This document shows positions 17,655 through 28,311 of a stretch of 64,000 nt of DNA, in pieces. The DNA is from Lactobacillus sp. PV034. Its GTDB lineage: Bacteria; Bacillota; Bacilli; Lactobacillales; Lactobacillaceae. Where the stretch lies: contig NZ_CP041982.1 of NCBI RefSeq assembly GCF_014522305.1, forward strand, positions 873,001 to 937,000, given 5' to 3'. How positions within the stretch are numbered: the first letter of the stretch is position 1; every line of letters starts with the position of its first letter. The notes under the pieces were generated by a model, which searched no databases, had not been told where the DNA came from, and saw only the letters and a program-made list of their open reading frames with translations. A program made the translations under genes and the position numbers.

Positions 17655-19031
17655 TTATTCTTCTACAACAAAGCTTGAAACTCTTTTTCTTCTTACATAG
17701 TGTACGGCTAGTCCAATTACTGCTCCAACCAAAGCTGGAACTAACCAGGATAATCCCATATTAGCTAATGGTAAACTACTTCTTAAATGTGCTACAGTTA
17801 AGCCAAAAGCGCTTTGACTTACTACACTTGGAAATGCGACTACCATATCTCCTAATGCTGGTACAACAGTAAAGACGATTACGAAGAAATATACAACACC
17901 ATCTTTATTAAATAATGGTGAAAAGACAGATAAAAGGATCAAAACCATTGATAATGGATATAAGAACATTAACATTGGAGTAGACCAAGCGATGATTTGA
18001 TCTAACCCAAAGTTTGCAGTTAAGAATGAAGCACCACAGCTAAGTGCAAGCCAGGCATGATAGCTAACCTTTGGAAAATGTTTGTGAAAATCTTGAGCAA
18101 ACGCTGCAACCAATCCTACGGCAGTAGTTAAACAAGTAATTGTTAATAAAACAGCAAGTAAAGCTTGTCCGAAGATGCCAGCGTATTGGTTAACGATTTG
18201 ACTAAAGGCTACTCCACCATTATCTGAGACTTTAAAATGACCTAAAGACATTGCACCCATCAAGATTAATAATAAGTAGATTAATCCGATTGCACTAACT
18301 GCAAGAACACCAGATTTGGCAACAACTTTAGATACGCTCTTAGCACTCTTTTGTCCCATTGAACGAACAGCAGTAACAACGGTAACGCCAAAGGCTAGAC
18401 CAGCTAAGGCATCCATTGTGTTATATCCTTCTAAGAAACCATTCACTAAAGCTGAATGCTTATAGGCAGCAGTTACAGGAGCCACTTGCGGGTTACCTAA
18501 GGGATTGGCAAAAGCAACAACAAATACTAAAAATAAAAGGGCTAAAAATAGAGGGTTTAACACTTTACCGACATTAGATAAAATGTCATTTTCATGATAA
18601 GAAAAGGCAAAGGCTGCTAAAAAGAATAAAGCAGAAAATACTAATAAGGCAACAGTTTGCATATTTTTAGGAACGAATGGGGCCACTCCAACTGTAAATG
18701 AAACAGTTGCGGTTCTTGGAGTACCAAATAAAGGCCCGATTGTTGCGTGAATTAAAACCATAAATACTACTGCAAAAGTGGCTCCTAGTGGTTTACCAAT
18801 ATCATAGACACCATTTGCACGTGTGATTGCCACCGCTAAAACAGATAGTAATGGTAACAAGACACCAGTGATCAAAAATCCAACAGCTGCTGTTCCCCAA
18901 TTTGAACCTGCTAATTGACCCAAATGAAGTGGAAAAATTAAGTTTCCGGCTCCAAAAAATAGTCCAAATAATAGGGACGCAACAACTAGATATTGCTTCC
19001 AAGATAACTTACGAGATTTTTGGTCTTTCAT
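17655..19031 (-). CDS. brnQ: Branched-chain amino acid carrier BrnQ
   Basis: A 458-residue Na+- or H+-coupled carrier of the LIVCS family for Leu, Ile and Val, with about 12 membrane segments. The segment LFGLFFGAGNLIFPLHLGQLAG near the start is diagnostic. The start is the ATG at 19031 with AGGA nearby; a longer frame from 19046 includes the ribosome site itself. A T-box with an Ile (AUC) specifier precedes it, agreeing with the substrate. No clear terminator follows. Confidence 0.92.
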   Translation of the reverse strand: MKDQKSRKLSWKQYLVVASLLFGLFFGAGNLIFPLHLGQLAGSNWGTAAVGFLITGVLLPLLSVLAVAITRANGVYDIGKPLGATFAVVFMVLIHATIGPLFGTPRTATVSFTVGVAPFVPKNMQTVALLVFSALFFLAAFAFSYHENDILSNVGKVLNPLFLALLFLVFVVAFANPLGNPQVAPVTAAYKHSALVNGFLEGYNTMDALAGLAFGVTVVTAVRSMGQKSAKSVSKVVAKSGVLAVSAIGLIYLLLILMGAMSLGHFKVSDNGGVAFSQIVNQYAGIFGQALLAVLLTITCLTTAVGLVAAFAQDFHKHFPKVSYHAWLALSCGASFLTANFGLDQIIAWSTPMLMFLYPLSMVLILLSVFSPLFNKDGVVYFFVIVFTVVPALGDMVVAFPSVVSQSAFGLTVAHLRSSLPLANMGLSWLVPALVGAVIGLAVHYVRRKRVSSFVVEE

Positions 19032-19069
19032 TTTTCTTCCTCCCAAAAATATTTACGAGAACAAAAAAA

Positions 19070-19345
19070 GTCCCTCAACCAACCTAAGTTGATTGAGGGA
19101 CGCTCGAGCGTGGTACCACCCTTTATTTATATTGCTATTACTAACAATACCTTCCACGTACGGCTACACAATAGCGATACGCTGACACTGTAATGGGTGC
19201 TCCCACTATTTCTTACTAACCTATTAAGAAATAGAACTCGAAAGTGATTTTCACTTAAACTTAAAATTTATCTTCTTCCACCTAACAAGACTCGCTGTTA
19301 ATTAAGAATAAGTTACTCTTCTTTCTCTTTGTTTTCATATTAATT
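19070..19345 (-). promoter_or_regulatory. T-box riboswitch, isoleucine specifier (AUC)
   Basis: Read on the minus strand. Stem I closes with GAAAG/CTTTC; the specifier loop has AGTA opposite GAAA followed by ATC (plus positions 19248-19246), an Ile codon, with ACTTA/TAAGT above it. The T-box AGGGTGGTACCACG is near 19109-19123. The terminator stem GTCCCTCAATC/GGTTGAGGGAC occupies 19070-19102 with a U tract. A TTGACA-like -35 (plus 19385-19390) lies upstream. It should raise brnQ expression when isoleucyl-tRNA is uncharged. Confidence 0.85.
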
Positions 19346-19430
19346 TAACTTTGTTAATAATTATTTTAATTATTTCTATAGTAATGTCAAGACAAAATTT
19401 AATTTTTTATTTTTAAATTTTTAAGTATAC

Positions 19431-19461
19431 AGAAAAGACGCCAAAAGATCTTTTGAAGTGC
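19431..19461 (+). repeat. Left terminal inverted repeat of the IS3 element
   Basis: Begins AGAAAAGACGCC and ends GAAGTGC; 23 of 31 bases match the inverted right end. Confidence 0.7.
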
Positions 19462-19489
19462 TACAAAAAAGTTAGACATTTATAAAAAT

Positions 19490-20359
19490 TTAAATATTAT
19501 TTGCTAATACACGATTTCTGTATTTTACAGGAGTCGTGTATTTTAGTTTGTTTGAACGTCTGATATTGTTGAACCAATATATATAATCCTTTAAGATTTC
19601 TTTCATTTCTTCTAAGGTGCTAATCTTTTCTCTATTAAGTCGCTCACGTTTTAAAAGATTGAAAATGGTCTCTCCAGGTGCATTATCATGACAATTTCCT
19701 TTTCTAGACATGCTTTGAGTAATATTCATTTCTTTAAGACGGGCTTGATAACCAGCATTTTGATATTGAAAACCTTGATCTGAATGTAGGATTGGATTGG
19801 CATCTTTGGGTAATTTTTCTTCCAGTTCATCAAGCATTTGATAAATAGTTTTCATTTCAGGTGAGTAGCTAGTGCAACAAGCTAATATTTCTAAGGAAGC
19901 TTCATCTACTACTGGGGAGATATATACTTTTTTACCTGTGGTCAACTTAACTTCTGTTACATCAGTATGGAGAACGCGATATGGAATTTTTTCATCAAAT
20001 TTTTGCTTTAAGATATTGGGTGCCTTCTTACCCACACTACCTTTATAAGAACTATATTTACCAGTATTTTTATGATATAGAGTAGTTTTGATACCTAACA
20101 TACGCATTAATTTGCGTACTGTTTCTTGAGCAAGATAAATACCTTCATCTCGTAATGCTCCCCACATTGGGCGATAGCCATATGTTTCGCGCCCTTCATC
20201 GCCATAATAAATAGCCTTAATTCTTTCTTTTACCTTTGCATATTTATCAGGCTTATTAAGACGATTATTTTTATTGTCATAGTAAGTTTTTCTATTTAAA
20301 TTAAGTAAGCTTAATAGTATTTGAAGCTTTACTTGTGGTTGTTCAGCCCGAATATCCAA
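19490..20359 (-). CDS. IS3-family transposase OrfB (DDE integrase)
   Basis: A 289-residue catalytic half of the transposase. HTH_21-like residues lie at the start, then the rve integrase core: LHTDVTEVK (first Asp), LHSDQGFQYQ (second Asp) and a C-terminal ETIFNLLKRE with the Glu, ending in the usual YIYWFNNIRRSNKLKYTTPVKYR. It has a TTG at 20359 in frame but is normally made by -1 frameshifting from orfA at an A7G site; its frame is open back through that site. Confidence 0.9.
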   Translation of the reverse strand: MDIRAEQPQVKLQILLSLLNLNRKTYYDNKNNRLNKPDKYAKVKERIKAIYYGDEGRETYGYRPMWGALRDEGIYLAQETVRKLMRMLGIKTTLYHKNTGKYSSYKGSVGKKAPNILKQKFDEKIPYRVLHTDVTEVKLTTGKKVYISPVVDEASLEILACCTSYSPEMKTIYQMLDELEEKLPKDANPILHSDQGFQYQNAGYQARLKEMNITQSMSRKGNCHDNAPGETIFNLLKRERLNREKISTLEEMKEILKDYIYWFNNIRRSNKLKYTTPVKYRNRVLANNI

Positions 20360-20361
20360 GA

Positions 20362-20940
20362 TTAATCTTGTTTTTTCTTTGTTGGATAACGAGGATATCG
20401 GGCAGCCACTTTTTTTAAGACAAGATTCTCCAGTTTTAATTTTTCTATCTCAGCTTCTTGCTTAATAATCTTTTCTTCATATTTTTGTTTTTCGCTAAGT
20501 TTTATCTTTTGAGCTTGTTTCTTTTTAGTTTTCTTAGGCATTTTAGATGGACGTCCTTTCTGCTTAGGAAGTAATCCAGCCATACCTTCTTTTTTAAATT
20601 TTTTAACCCAAGTGTAAACCTGAGAAACGTTTATATTGAACTTGGTAGCTACTGGAATTTTTCCTAAATTAGGATTATTTAAGTAGTAGCGTATCACATT
20701 TAACTTAAACTCAGGAGAATAGATCATTTTCTTATGTTTAACTTTAAGAGAGTCAAGGCCATTTTCTTCAGTTTGATGAATCCAGGTACGCACCATAGAT
20801 AAAGGAACATTGTATTTTTTACTTAATCCTGTCATTGAATTTTGATGATCAAAGAATTCAGAAACAATCTGTATTTTAAATTCATTAGAATATTTAGTCA
20901 TAAAAAAATACCTCATAATCGTTAGATTTATGTCTAACAA
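20362..20940 (-). CDS. IS3-family transposase OrfA (HTH)
   Basis: A 192-residue DNA-binding half with two helix-turn-helix repeats (YNVPLSMVRTWIHQ and FNINVSQVYTWVKKF), as in IS150-type OrfA, and a C-terminal leucine-zipper coil (KYEEKIIKQEAEIEKLKLENLVLKK). Near its end the minus strand reads TTA-AAA-AAA-G (A7G, plus 20409-20416), the slippery site A AAA AAG for a -1 shift into orfB. Confidence 0.88.
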   Translation of the reverse strand: MLDINLTIMRYFFMTKYSNEFKIQIVSEFFDHQNSMTGLSKKYNVPLSMVRTWIHQTEENGLDSLKVKHKKMIYSPEFKLNVIRYYLNNPNLGKIPVATKFNINVSQVYTWVKKFKKEGMAGLLPKQKGRPSKMPKKTKKKQAQKIKLSEKQKYEEKIIKQEAEIEKLKLENLVLKKVAARYPRYPTKKKQD

Positions 20941-20947
20941 TTATGAG

Positions 20948-20978
20948 GCACTTCACTTTTACTTTCAGCGTCTTTTCT
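20948..20978 (-). repeat. Right terminal inverted repeat of the IS3 element
   Basis: Minus strand begins AGAAAAGACGCTG. Just inside it, 20911-20950 forms a strong hairpin around GTTAGA that may block transcription entering the element. Confidence 0.7.
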
Positions 20979-20996
20979 AGTTTTTATTAAACAAGA

Positions 20997-21905
20997 TTAT
21001 TCTCCAATATAGAATTCAATGTGTTGCTTTAAATTCTTAAAGTCCATTGGCAAATAACCACCAATTTCACCATCTAAATTGATTGGTACCTTGGCATTCT
21101 TGTCTTCATCAAGTAATTCTACTTTTAGAGACTTGGTTTTGGTATAAATAATTCTCGGATCATTAACATGCTTACCACTTAAGGCCATAGCCATTAATTT
21201 GACCATTTCAGTTGTTCGATCGGTCTTCACAACAATTAATTGGAATAAACCATCTGACAATTGAGCATTTGGCATAATCCGCTCAAATCCTCCGATGGAA
21301 TTAGTCATCCCCAATAAGAAAAGAGATAGATTACCCTCATATACACCATCATCATAGGTTAAACGCATTTTTTGATTGCTAATCTTAGGTAACATTTCTG
21401 CACCTTTAACAATATATGCAGTATATCCTAAAACAGATTTAGCTTCAGAAGGTACAGAATAAGTAATTTCACTCAATGAACCACTAGCGGCAATATTCAT
21501 AAAATATTTATCGCCAGCTTTACCAATATCCATTTTTTGTGTTTTACCATTCAAAATAACCTTAGCTGACTCCACTAAATCATCACGGGGAATTTTTAAT
21601 GCCCGTGCAAAATCGTTAGTAGTCCCAGCTGGAATAACTGCCATTTTAGGACGTTTTTCTAGGGGTGCAATACCATTAACAACTTCATTAATTGTCCCAT
21701 CCCCACCAGCACCAACTATTAAGTCAAAGCCTTCTAAAGCAGCACGCTTAGCCTCGTTTTGTGCAGATAAGGGCGCCGGACTGGTTCGGAAGGCACTAGC
21801 TTCATAGCCTGCTTGTTCCATAATATTTAAAATATCTGCAACACTATTAGTCATTTGTTCATGACCAGCTACAGGATTATAAATCAATCGCGCCTTCTTT
21901 ACCAT
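20997..21905 (-). CDS. dagK: Diacylglycerol kinase family lipid kinase
   Basis: A 302-residue DgkB/YegS-type kinase with the nucleotide-binding motif GGDGT at 67-71 (GAGGDGTINEVVNGI) and the second conserved region PAGTTNDFARAL. It phosphorylates the diacylglycerol released during lipoteichoic acid synthesis and returns it to phospholipid. It is the last gene of the pcrA-ligA-camS-gatCAB-dagK series, 19 bp after gatB. Its stop lies only 18 bp from the IS3 element, so its native terminator may have been separated from it. Confidence 0.9.
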   Translation of the reverse strand: MVKKARLIYNPVAGHEQMTNSVADILNIMEQAGYEASAFRTSPAPLSAQNEAKRAALEGFDLIVGAGGDGTINEVVNGIAPLEKRPKMAVIPAGTTNDFARALKIPRDDLVESAKVILNGKTQKMDIGKAGDKYFMNIAASGSLSEITYSVPSEAKSVLGYTAYIVKGAEMLPKISNQKMRLTYDDGVYEGNLSLFLLGMTNSIGGFERIMPNAQLSDGLFQLIVVKTDRTTEMVKLMAMALSGKHVNDPRIIYTKTKSLKVELLDEDKNAKVPINLDGEIGGYLPMDFKNLKQHIEFYIGE

Positions 21906-21924
21906 AGCCTACACCTTTCTCCCA

Positions 21925-23355
21925 CTAGCGACTTTGTAATTCCTTATTTAATAATTCATTAACAACTTTAGGGTTAGCCTTACCACGAGTTTCTTTCATA
22001 ATTTGTCCAACTAAGAAACCAATAGCACGATCCTTACCATTCTTAAAGTCTTCAACAGATTGTGGGTTGTTATCAACAACTTTCTTAACCATTGGTTCAA
22101 GAACAGAAAGATCTGATAATTGAACCATACCCTTATCTTCAACGTACTTCTTAGGTTCAGTACCATTTTCAATACTTTCCTTGAAGACTTTCTTAGCAAT
22201 CTTAGATGAAATAGTTCCATCTTTAATCATTTTAATGATTTGAGCTAAGTTTTCTGGTGTTAACTTAATATCTTGGATTTCTACTTGTTCTTCGTTCAAG
22301 TATCCATTTACTTGCGTATTTAGCCAGTTAGCAGCAAGCTTAGGATCCGCACCAGCAGCTACTGTTGCATCATAAAAGTCACTTGATTCTTTAGTTTGCA
22401 AAATAACGTCAGCATCATATTCTTTGATACCATATTCTTCAACATAGCGTTTACGACGTGCAAAAGGTGATTCTGGTAAACTTGCCTCAATTTCATCAAT
22501 CCATTCTTGACTGATGTGGTCTGGAGCAATATCAGGTTCTGGGAAGTAACGATAGTCAGCGTCCCCTTCCTTAATACGTTCCAAAACAGTCTTACCAGTA
22601 GCATCATCAAAACGACGAGTTGATACTTGAACACGACCACCAGAAAGTAAAACTTGTTGTTGACGTTGTTCTTCATATGCAAGTGAACGACGTACGTGAT
22701 CAAATGAGTTCAAGTTCTTCATTTCAACCTTGTTACCCAATTCTTTTTGACCAGCAGGACGGATAGAAATGTTAGTATCAACACGCATTGATCCTTCTTC
22801 CATCTTAACGTCAGAAGCACCAGTAAATTGAACAATTTGACGTAACTTAGTTAAATATGCGTAAGCTTCTTCTGGATCTTCCATATCAGGTTCAGAAACA
22901 ACTTCAAGAAGTGGTACCCCTTGACGGTTTAAGTCAACATAAGAATAACCATTGGTTCCGTGAGTGTTTTTACCGGCATCTTCTTCAATGTGCATTTCAT
23001 GAATACCGATACGTTTCTTTTTACCACGAACTTCAACTTCAATATAACCATCACGAGCTAATGGTTGGAAGAACTGCGTAATCTGATATGCCTTTGGGTT
23101 ATCAGGGTAAAAGTAGTTCTTACGATCAAAATGAGTAGTTGGAAGGATGTGTGAGTGGGTTGCTAAAGCAACCATGATTCCTAAACGGTAAACATCCTTA
23201 TTTAACTTAGGTAATACCCCAGGCATTGCCCAGTCAATAACATTAGTTTTGGTATTAGCAGGTGCTCCATAACTTACTGGTGATGGAGAGAAGATTTTAC
23301 TTTTAGTCTTTAATTCAAAGTGAACTTCAAGACCGATAGTTGATTTAAAATTCAT
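21925..23355 (-). CDS. gatB: Asp-tRNA(Asn)/Glu-tRNA(Gln) amidotransferase subunit B
   Basis: A 476-residue tRNA-binding subunit that activates Glu-tRNA(Gln) or Asp-tRNA(Asn) for transamidation. The N-terminal [28 protein letters not shown] and the C-terminal YqeY-like domain with [12 protein letters not shown] are both present. It lies three bases after gatA and acts as one complex with GatA and GatC. A normal full-length copy. Confidence 0.96.
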   Translation of the reverse strand: MNFKSTIGLEVHFELKTKSKIFSPSPVSYGAPANTKTNVIDWAMPGVLPKLNKDVYRLGIMVALATHSHILPTTHFDRKNYFYPDNPKAYQITQFFQPLARDGYIEVEVRGKKKRIGIHEMHIEEDAGKNTHGTNGYSYVDLNRQGVPLLEVVSEPDMEDPEEAYAYLTKLRQIVQFTGASDVKMEEGSMRVDTNISIRPAGQKELGNKVEMKNLNSFDHVRRSLAYEEQRQQQVLLSGGRVQVSTRRFDDATGKTVLERIKEGDADYRYFPEPDIAPDHISQEWIDEIEASLPESPFARRKRYVEEYGIKEYDADVILQTKESSDFYDATVAAGADPKLAANWLNTQVNGYLNEEQVEIQDIKLTPENLAQIIKMIKDGTISSKIAKKVFKESIENGTEPKKYVEDKGMVQLSDLSVLEPMVKKVVDNNPQSVEDFKNGKDRAIGFLVGQIMKETRGKANPKVVNELLNKELQSR

Positions 23356-23358
23356 TAA

Positions 23359-24798
23359 TTAGTCCTCCAATCCAGTTGGTATTTTTTCATAGAATTTATT
23401 TTGACGTTCAATAAAATCAGCTACTTGGAAAATGCTTGATTCATCAAAACGCTTAGCCATAATTTGGAATCCAACAGGCATGCCATCTACCAAACCAGCA
23501 GGAACACTGGCTGCAGGAATACCAGCCATATTAGCAGAAATAGTTAAAATATCATTTGCATACATCTTAAGTGGATCTTTAATTGAAGAACCAATCTTAA
23601 ATGCTGGAGTTGGTGTAGTTGGTCCAACAATTACGTCATTTTCTGCAAAAATCTTATCAAAGTCTTCGCAAATTAAAGTTCTTACTTTAGCTGCTTGTCT
23701 AAAGAAACGATCATATGAACCTGCAGATAAAGCAAAAGTACCTAACATAATACGACGCTTAACTTCATCACCAAAAGCTTCACTTCTTGACTTTACATAA
23801 ACATCTAGTAAGTTCTTAGCATCTTTAGCACGGTAACCATAGCGGATACCATCATATCTTTGTAAGTTTGATGAAGCTTCACTAGAAGCAATGATGTAGT
23901 AATCCGGAACAACATATTTAGTATGTGGCAATTGTACCTTGTTAATAATTGCACCATTATCTTCTAAGATTTTGATTTGTTCATTAATTAAATCTTTAAC
24001 TGCTGGTTCAACACCTTCGCCAAAGTATTCTTCAGGAACTGCTACGCGTAAGCCCTTTACATCTTTACCAATAGCTGCAGTAAAATCAGGTACTTCTTTT
24101 TCTGAAACAGTTGAATCATGTTCATCGCTACCTGCAATTACATTTAAAATCTTAGCTGAATCAGCAGCACGCTTAGTCATCACACCAATTTGATCAAGTG
24201 AGGAAGCAAAGGCAATTAATCCCCAACGAGAAACACGACCATAAGTTGGTTTAATACCAAAAATACCATTAAATGCAGCTGGTTGTCTTACTGAACCACC
24301 AGTATCTGAACCAAGAGCGGCTACAACTTCACCACTGGCAACAGCAGCAGCTGAACCACCAGATGAACCACCAGTAACTCTAGTTAAGTCCCATGGGTTC
24401 TTTGGGGCACCATAGTAAGAATTTTCACTTGATGAACCCATTGCAAATTCATCCATGTTAGCCTTACCAACAATAGTCATTTGCGCATCTTTTAACTTTG
24501 AAATAACTGTTGCATCATAAACTGGCATGTAATTGTAAAGAATATGACTTGCCGCAGTAGTCTTAATACCATTAGTAATGATGTTGTCCTTGATAGCAAT
24601 TGGAATCCCAGCTAATTCATTTGATAAATCTAAATCTTCTGCTGGCTTGGCATCATCAACAACAGTAATCATTGCATTAAGCTTTGGTTCTAACTCTTTA
24701 ATACCTTTGAGAGTATCTTGAGTTAATTGATCTGCAGTTATCTCGCCATCTTTTAGTTTTTTATGTAATGAGTCAATATTTTCATTTAAGTAATTCAT
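23359..24798 (-). CDS. gatA: Asp-tRNA(Asn)/Glu-tRNA(Gln) amidotransferase subunit A
   Basis: A 479-residue amidase-family subunit that frees ammonia from glutamine. The catalytic Ser-cisSer-Lys triad is visible as Lys70 (IAIKDN), Ser145 in GGSSGGS (143-149) and Ser169 in TGGSVRQ. The ATG overlaps the gatC stop by one base (TAATG), so translation is coupled. Confidence 0.97.
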   Translation of the reverse strand: MNYLNENIDSLHKKLKDGEITADQLTQDTLKGIKELEPKLNAMITVVDDAKPAEDLDLSNELAGIPIAIKDNIITNGIKTTAASHILYNYMPVYDATVISKLKDAQMTIVGKANMDEFAMGSSSENSYYGAPKNPWDLTRVTGGSSGGSAAAVASGEVVAALGSDTGGSVRQPAAFNGIFGIKPTYGRVSRWGLIAFASSLDQIGVMTKRAADSAKILNVIAGSDEHDSTVSEKEVPDFTAAIGKDVKGLRVAVPEEYFGEGVEPAVKDLINEQIKILEDNGAIINKVQLPHTKYVVPDYYIIASSEASSNLQRYDGIRYGYRAKDAKNLLDVYVKSRSEAFGDEVKRRIMLGTFALSAGSYDRFFRQAAKVRTLICEDFDKIFAENDVIVGPTTPTPAFKIGSSIKDPLKMYANDILTISANMAGIPAASVPAGLVDGMPVGFQIMAKRFDESSIFQVADFIERQNKFYEKIPTGLED

Positions 24799-25103
24799 TA
24801 GGCATTATCATCCTTATCAATAATCACAGGAACTTTAATGTAACCGTCAGCCTTTTCAGGAACATTTTCCATTAATTCTTCTCTAGTTTCCCAAAGTTCT
24901 GGCTTATCTTCTCTAAAGACAGTATCACGATCAACAACTTGGACTGTTTCTGGTACATCCTTAGTATCAACTTCAGCTAATTGGTCAGCCATGTTGATAA
25001 TATCTCCCATTTGTTCAGTGAATTTTTCAAGTTCATCTTCACTAAATTCAAGTCTTGATAAGCCCGCAACGTGCTTAATATCTTCTTTTGTAATCTTCAC
25101 CAT
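24798..25103 (-). CDS. gatC: Asp-tRNA(Asn)/Glu-tRNA(Gln) amidotransferase subunit C
   Basis: A 101-residue stabilising subunit with the typical [23 protein letters not shown] start. The ATG at 25103 has AGGAGG seven bases before it; a longer frame from 25166 overlaps the end of camS and is not convincing. Confidence 0.95.
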   Translation of the reverse strand: MVKITKEDIKHVAGLSRLEFSEDELEKFTEQMGDIINMADQLAEVDTKDVPETVQVVDRDTVFREDKPELWETREELMENVPEKADGYIKVPVIIDKDDNA

Positions 25104-25110
25104 TTGCCTC

Positions 25111-26250
25111 CTATTCTCCGCCAAAGATGTGGATTGTGTAACCATCATCTGCTGAATTCTTCGCAATTAATGCCTGAACATCATTTACCGACGTGATTTT
25201 TATTTCAATTGGTGCATTCGTAGGTAAATACTTTTTAGCTGAGGATGCAACTAAACGAGTAAAACTTTCAACTTGTGCATAACCATAAAATTGAGTAGTT
25301 ACTGTAATGTTCATCTGACTTAATTTATCATTTTGGTACTGAACATTAGCTGTTACTCCACTAATATTAGGGAAGTAATCTTGAATGGCCGCTTTAAAAT
25401 CACTGAATGCTGTAGCATCAGATGAATTAATTGCTTTTTCATTACCAACAACTGGTAATATTTGACTGCGATAATTAACAGTCTTCCATTGATTTATTTT
25501 ACTACTATTTGCATTCGCAATGCCATAAGCAAAATAATTTCCTCCGACAAGTGAATCTTTTGAAGTTTTACTAAATAAACCAATTAAGATTGGGATGTTT
25601 TTCATCCCTTTTTGTTTACGAATTCGTTTAACTATTTTATCAGCCGCTTCTTTACCAAAACTCTCCTGCCTATCGCGAGAAATTTTCGCTTGGTATTCCG
25701 CACCACCATCTTTTTTATTGTAGTAATCAACTGAATTCAATGCTAGTCCTAGACTCATACCACCAAGCTTATAACCTGAACCACTTTTTGTAAGATAATC
25801 TTGTTCTAAAACCTGATCCAAAATTATAGGAGAATAAGCTTTTCCCTTTTTGCTTTTTTCTGGATTTAATCCTTGCTTATTACTTTTTGAATATCTACCT
25901 AACCAATCTGTCACGGTAGCTTGATTTAACTCTTGTCCTTCTTGGAAAACATATTTACCAGTTGAAAACTGATTATGAGATAAATTCATAAGTTGAGATT
26001 CTAGTGACCGTTCATCTACATTATTGTCATTATCATTTGCCGTCAGGCCAGCGATAGGACTAGTTAAATATCTACCATTTTTTAATAAGACATTATAACT
26101 ATTATCATTGGTACTTGTGGTTTGGTACTTCTTCTTTTGGCTTGTTGAAGTGGTCGGGTTATTGGCTAAGTCTGAATCTTTTAAATTACCACAGGCACTT
26201 AACGTGATTAAAGCACCTAAGATAGCCGAAATTTTTAAAAATTTTTTCAA
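25111..26250 (-). CDS. CamS family lipoprotein (sex pheromone precursor-like)
   Basis: A 379-residue lipoprotein. The signal peptide ends in the lipobox LSAC with Cys20. The CamS domain fills the remainder ([31 protein letters not shown]). In Enterococcus and Staphylococcus the signal peptide of CamS gives a pheromone (cAM373 type); the function of the protein body is unknown. It lies between ligA and gatC, the position of Bacillus yerH. Confidence 0.92.
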   Translation of the reverse strand: MKKFLKISAILGALITLSACGNLKDSDLANNPTTSTSQKKKYQTTSTNDNSYNVLLKNGRYLTSPIAGLTANDNDNNVDERSLESQLMNLSHNQFSTGKYVFQEGQELNQATVTDWLGRYSKSNKQGLNPEKSKKGKAYSPIILDQVLEQDYLTKSGSGYKLGGMSLGLALNSVDYYNKKDGGAEYQAKISRDRQESFGKEAADKIVKRIRKQKGMKNIPILIGLFSKTSKDSLVGGNYFAYGIANANSSKINQWKTVNYRSQILPVVGNEKAINSSDATAFSDFKAAIQDYFPNISGVTANVQYQNDKLSQMNITVTTQFYGYAQVESFTRLVASSAKKYLPTNAPIEIKITSVNDVQALIAKNSADDGYTIHIFGGE

Positions 26251-26265
26251 CTTATTGTGTCCTTC

Positions 26266-28290
<2,025 letters not shown>

Positions 28291-28311
28291 CTAAAACTAC
28301 TTTCTTCTTAA

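Larger units (their letters stand above)
19431..20978. mobile_element. IS3-family insertion sequence (IS150-like), about 1.55 kb
   Basis: It contains overlapping orfA/orfB on the minus strand and imperfect terminal inverted repeats. The outer 31 bases of each end agree at 23 positions (both begin AGAAAAGACGC and share TGAAGTGC at 24-31), and GTTAGAC recurs at 41-47 in both. I could not find a convincing target duplication. The right end lies 18 bases past the dagK stop; the left end lies upstream of the brnQ T-box. Both frames are intact, so the element may be active. Confidence 0.85.

Noticed and set aside
18802-19002. Open frame inside brnQ in another frame
   Set aside because: A shadow of brnQ with no ribosome site and no family resemblance.
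19400-19440. AGT/AGT flanks considered as the target duplication of the IS3 element
   Set aside because: AGT on the left lies four bases outside the inverted repeat while AGT on the right abuts it, so the ends would be asymmetric.
22359-22703. 114-residue frame overlapping gatB
   Set aside because: Alternative frame of a conserved gene; composition is unlike a protein.
23432-23800. 122-residue plus-strand frame opposite gatA
   Set aside because: Antisense shadow of gatA.
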